A stretch of 7,323 bases of DNA from Falsiroseomonas sp035644895 (GTDB lineage Bacteria > Pseudomonadota > Alphaproteobacteria > Acetobacterales > Acetobacteraceae): positions 1 to 7,323 of the forward strand of contig DASQNQ010000111.1 of NCBI GenBank assembly GCA_035644895.1, written 5' to 3'. The notes under the pieces were generated by a model. That model ran no database searches, had not been told where the DNA came from, and worked only from the letters and a program-made list of their open reading frames with translations. The position numbers and the translations under genes are program-made. Below, piece by piece: positions 5,677 to 7,323 of the stretch (position 1 is its first letter; each line of letters opens with the position of its first letter).

Positions 5677-7247
5677 TACTGCCGCACGCGCACGTAGCGC
5701 AGCGGGAACCAGTTGTCGGCCAGCTGCTGCAGCTCGATGTTCTGGCGTGCCGCCCAGATCACCGTCTGCTGGTGCAGCGGGATGTGGCCGACCTCCTCCG
5801 CGTGCAGGCGCATGGCCTGGTCGATCATCTGCTGGCGCTTCGCGCGGTCCGTCTCGGTGCCGATGGCGGTCGTCAGCCGGTCGAACTCCGGATTGGACCA
5901 GCCGCCGACGTTGAAGGCGCCGCGCGCGCCCTCGCGGGAGGCCATCAGGTTGAAGAAGGCGTTGTGGGCGTCGTAGGTCGTGGGCGTCCAGCCGAGCATG
6001 TACAGGCTCGTCTGGTAGCGAGGCCCGAGGATCTCCGCGAAGTAGCGCGCGCGGGTCTGCGCGTTGAGCGTGACGCGGATGCCGACGCGCGCCAGCATCG
6101 AGACGGCTGCGGTGCAGATCGCCTCGTCGTTCACGTAGCGGTCGTTCGGGCAGTCGAGCGTCACGCCGAAGCCGTTCGGGTAGCCGGCCTCGGCCAGCAG
6201 GCGGCGCGCGAGGTCAGGGTTGTGCTCCGGCACGCGGTCGGCTTCGTCGCTGTGGCCGTTGACGCCGGGACCGACCATCAGCCCCGTCGGCCGGGACTGG
6301 CCGCGCATGACGGTGCGGGCGAGGGCCTGCCGGTCGATGGCGTGGTTCACCGCCCGTCGGACGCGCACATCCTGGAAGGGGTTCTTCCCGCGCACGTCGG
6401 ACTTCAGCAGCTCGGCCCGCGCCTGGTCCATGCCAAGGAAGATGGTCCGCAGCTCCGGCTGCTGGTGGATGCGGATGGCCGCCTGGCGGGAGAGCCGGTC
6501 CACGTCCTGGGGCGGCACCGTGTAGACCATGTCCACCTCGCCGCTGATCAGGGCAGCGACGCGCGTCGCGTCGTTCGCGATGACGTTGAACTCGACCCGC
6601 GTCAGGTTGTGCTCCGGCCGGTCCCACCAGCCCGGGTTCGGCGCCAGCACGGTGCGGCGGTCGGGCTCGCGGCTGACCAGCCGGAAGGGGCCGGTGCCCA
6701 TGGCGTTGCGGGTCGCGAAGTTCTCCTCCCGCGTCGTCAGGTCGGCGGCGCGGGCGGCGTTGTTCGCCTCGGCCCAGCGGCGCGACATGATGCCGATGTT
6801 GGTGAGCTCTTCCAGCAGCACCGGGTTCGGCGTGGAGGTCTCGATCTCGACCACGTGCGGGCCGGTCTGCCGCACCTCGCGCACGGTGGCGAGTGTGCCG
6901 GTGACGTTGGAGCCCGGGCCCTTGGCGCGGCCGATCGAGAAGACGACGTCGTCCGCCGTGAAGGGAGTGCCGTCCTGGAAGGTGATGCCCTGGCGCAACT
7001 GCAGCCGCCAGAGATTGGGGGAAACCAGTTCCCAGCGCTCGGCAAGCGCGGGCTCGACCTGGAGCTGCCGGTTCCGGCGCACCAGCGGCTCGTAGATGTT
7101 CGCGTTGAAGGTAAGCAGGAAGGTTTCCTGCCGCACGTACGGATCCATCGAGTTCACGTCGCCGTCGTTGGCCCAGCGGAAGACATTGGCCTGGGCGGAG
7201 AGGGCCGTGCCGGCGAGCAGCGCGGCGGCGAGGGCGATCCGTTGCAT
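5676..7247 (-). CDS. Periplasmic peptide/dipeptide-type ABC transporter substrate-binding protein (SBP_bac_5 family)
   Basis: A 523-aa extracytoplasmic binding protein of the DppA/OppA/NikA cluster, which delivers oligopeptides or other solutes to an ABC permease. Residues 1-20 are a Sec signal peptide (MQR, hydrophobic core, cleavage after AQA). Family motifs are MDPYVRQ near 34-40, the NIYEPLVRRN segment (50-59), LRQGITFQDGTPFTADDVVFSI (84-105), AMGTGPFRLVS (182-192), NPFQDVRVRRAVNHAIDRQAL (289-309) and LLAEAGYPNGF (350-360). C366 and C378 could form the disulfide common in this family. Length is typical and no frameshift is seen. ATG 7247 places the signal peptide correctly; the ribosome binding site is weak (GGAAACG region). 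No permease or ATPase genes of this system are in the window, though they may lie upstream of the window edge or elsewhere. The only visible partner is the small zinc-finger gene downstream. The ligand cannot be inferred. Confidence 0.95.
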   Translation of the reverse strand: MQRIALAAALLAGTALSAQANVFRWANDGDVNSMDPYVRQETFLLTFNANIYEPLVRRNRQLQVEPALAERWELVSPNLWRLQLRQGITFQDGTPFTADDVVFSIGRAKGPGSNVTGTLATVREVRQTGPHVVEIETSTPNPVLLEELTNIGIMSRRWAEANNAARAADLTTREENFATRNAMGTGPFRLVSREPDRRTVLAPNPGWWDRPEHNLTRVEFNVIANDATRVAALISGEVDMVYTVPPQDVDRLSRQAAIRIHQQPELRTIFLGMDQARAELLKSDVRGKNPFQDVRVRRAVNHAIDRQALARTVMRGQSRPTGLMVGPGVNGHSDEADRVPEHNPDLARRLLAEAGYPNGFGVTLDCPNDRYVNDEAICTAAVSMLARVGIRVTLNAQTRARYFAEILGPRYQTSLYMLGWTPTTYDAHNAFFNLMASREGARGAFNVGGWSNPEFDRLTTAIGTETDRAKRQQMIDQAMRLHAEEVGHIPLHQQTVIWAARQNIELQQLADNWFPLRYVRVRQ

Positions 7248-7261
7248 GGTCAGGCGTTTCC

Positions 7262-7278
7262 GTTCCCGTGTGGGGAAC
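7262..7278. promoter_or_regulatory. Perfect 17-bp palindrome upstream of the peptide-binding protein gene (candidate operator or 5' UTR hairpin)
   Basis: GTTCCC (7262-7267), spacer GTGTG and GGGAAC (7273-7278) form a perfect inverted repeat 14 to 31 nt upstream of the ATG at 7247. On the minus strand a very weak promoter-like pair, TTTTCG (7306-7301) and TAGCCT (7284-7279) with 16-nt spacing, would start transcription inside the palindrome. That is where a repressor operator would sit. The promoter match is poor and the operator reading is inference from symmetry and position alone; a hairpin in the leader is an alternative. Confidence 0.35.
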
Positions 7279-7297
7279 AGGCTACACGCATCGCGAC

Positions 7298-7323
7298 AAA
7301 CGAAAACGGGGGCCCCTGCGGGC
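7298..7323 (-). terminator. Probable Rho-independent terminator of an upstream minus-strand gene, cut by the window edge
   Basis: Read on the minus strand from the edge the bases are GCCC, loop GCAG, GGGC, then CCCCG and a T-rich run TTTTCGTTT (7306-7298). The visible 4-bp stem would extend to 9 bp if the bases just beyond the window supply CGGGG on the minus strand. GC-rich stem followed by a T-run is the usual intrinsic terminator layout and implies that another minus-strand gene ends just outside the window. If so, the binding-protein gene starts its own transcription unit. Confidence 0.4.

Noticed and set aside
6529..7095. Plus-strand frame of 188 codons opposite the peptide-binding protein gene
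   Set aside because: Ser/Arg-rich antisense shadow with no motif; the minus-strand gene is complete with signal peptide and family motifs.
7309..7316. GGGGCCCC palindrome considered as a regulatory site
   Set aside because: It is better explained as part of the right arm of the candidate terminator at the edge, and such G/C runs are common at this base composition.
1..7323. Search for CRISPR arrays, tRNAs, insertion sequences, transposase or integrase genes
   Set aside because: No regularly spaced repeats, cloverleaf, terminal inverted repeats or recombinase motifs were seen; the only notable direct repeat is the short pair at 4773-4829.

Overview
The window is about 70% GC, with short intergenic gaps, overlapping genes and several TTG/GTG starts. 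Together with a Bug-family (TctC-like) binding protein and an Mla-type operon containing an STAS-MlaE fusion, this suggests a high-GC alphaproteobacterium, possibly of the Acetobacteraceae/Roseomonas type. That placement is inference from composition and gene style; no rRNA or taxonomic marker is present.

Plus strand, 2-5501: six tightly packed genes in one direction. First is the 3' part of a Bug-family solute-binding protein gene cut by the window edge, then a flavin amine oxidase-like FAD oxidoreductase gene (TTG start). Next come four genes of an MCE/Mla-type lipid ABC transporter: an STAS-MlaE fusion permease, an MlaF-type ATPase, a membrane-anchored MCE (MlaD-like) protein with a long helical tail, and a PqiC-like auxiliary lipoprotein. 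No gap exceeds 7 nt, and three junctions are 4-nt NTGA stop/start overlaps, so co-transcription and translational coupling are likely. The four transporter genes would form an inner-membrane lipid pump (permease plus ATPase), a substrate conduit (MCE ring) and an outer-membrane or periplasmic partner (lipoprotein). No mlaC or mlaA is visible.

Convergence, 5502-5523: the plus-strand operon and a minus-strand unit end only 6 nt apart, with an inverted repeat over the junction.

Minus strand, 7247-5508: a complete gene for a periplasmic peptide/nickel-type ABC substrate-binding protein (SBP_bac_5), followed 9 nt later by a 52-aa gene for a DnaJ-type zinc-finger protein with an excellent ribosome binding site. 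The upstream region holds a perfect palindrome and, at the window edge, what looks like half of a Rho-independent terminator of a further minus-strand gene.

The most notable points are the small zinc-finger gene, the twin 21-bp hairpins that place both candidate start codons of the lipoprotein gene in their loops, and the hybrid make-up of the lipid transporter. I see no evidence for a wholly new defence or mobile system. There are no tRNAs, rRNAs, CRISPRs, transposases or integrases.
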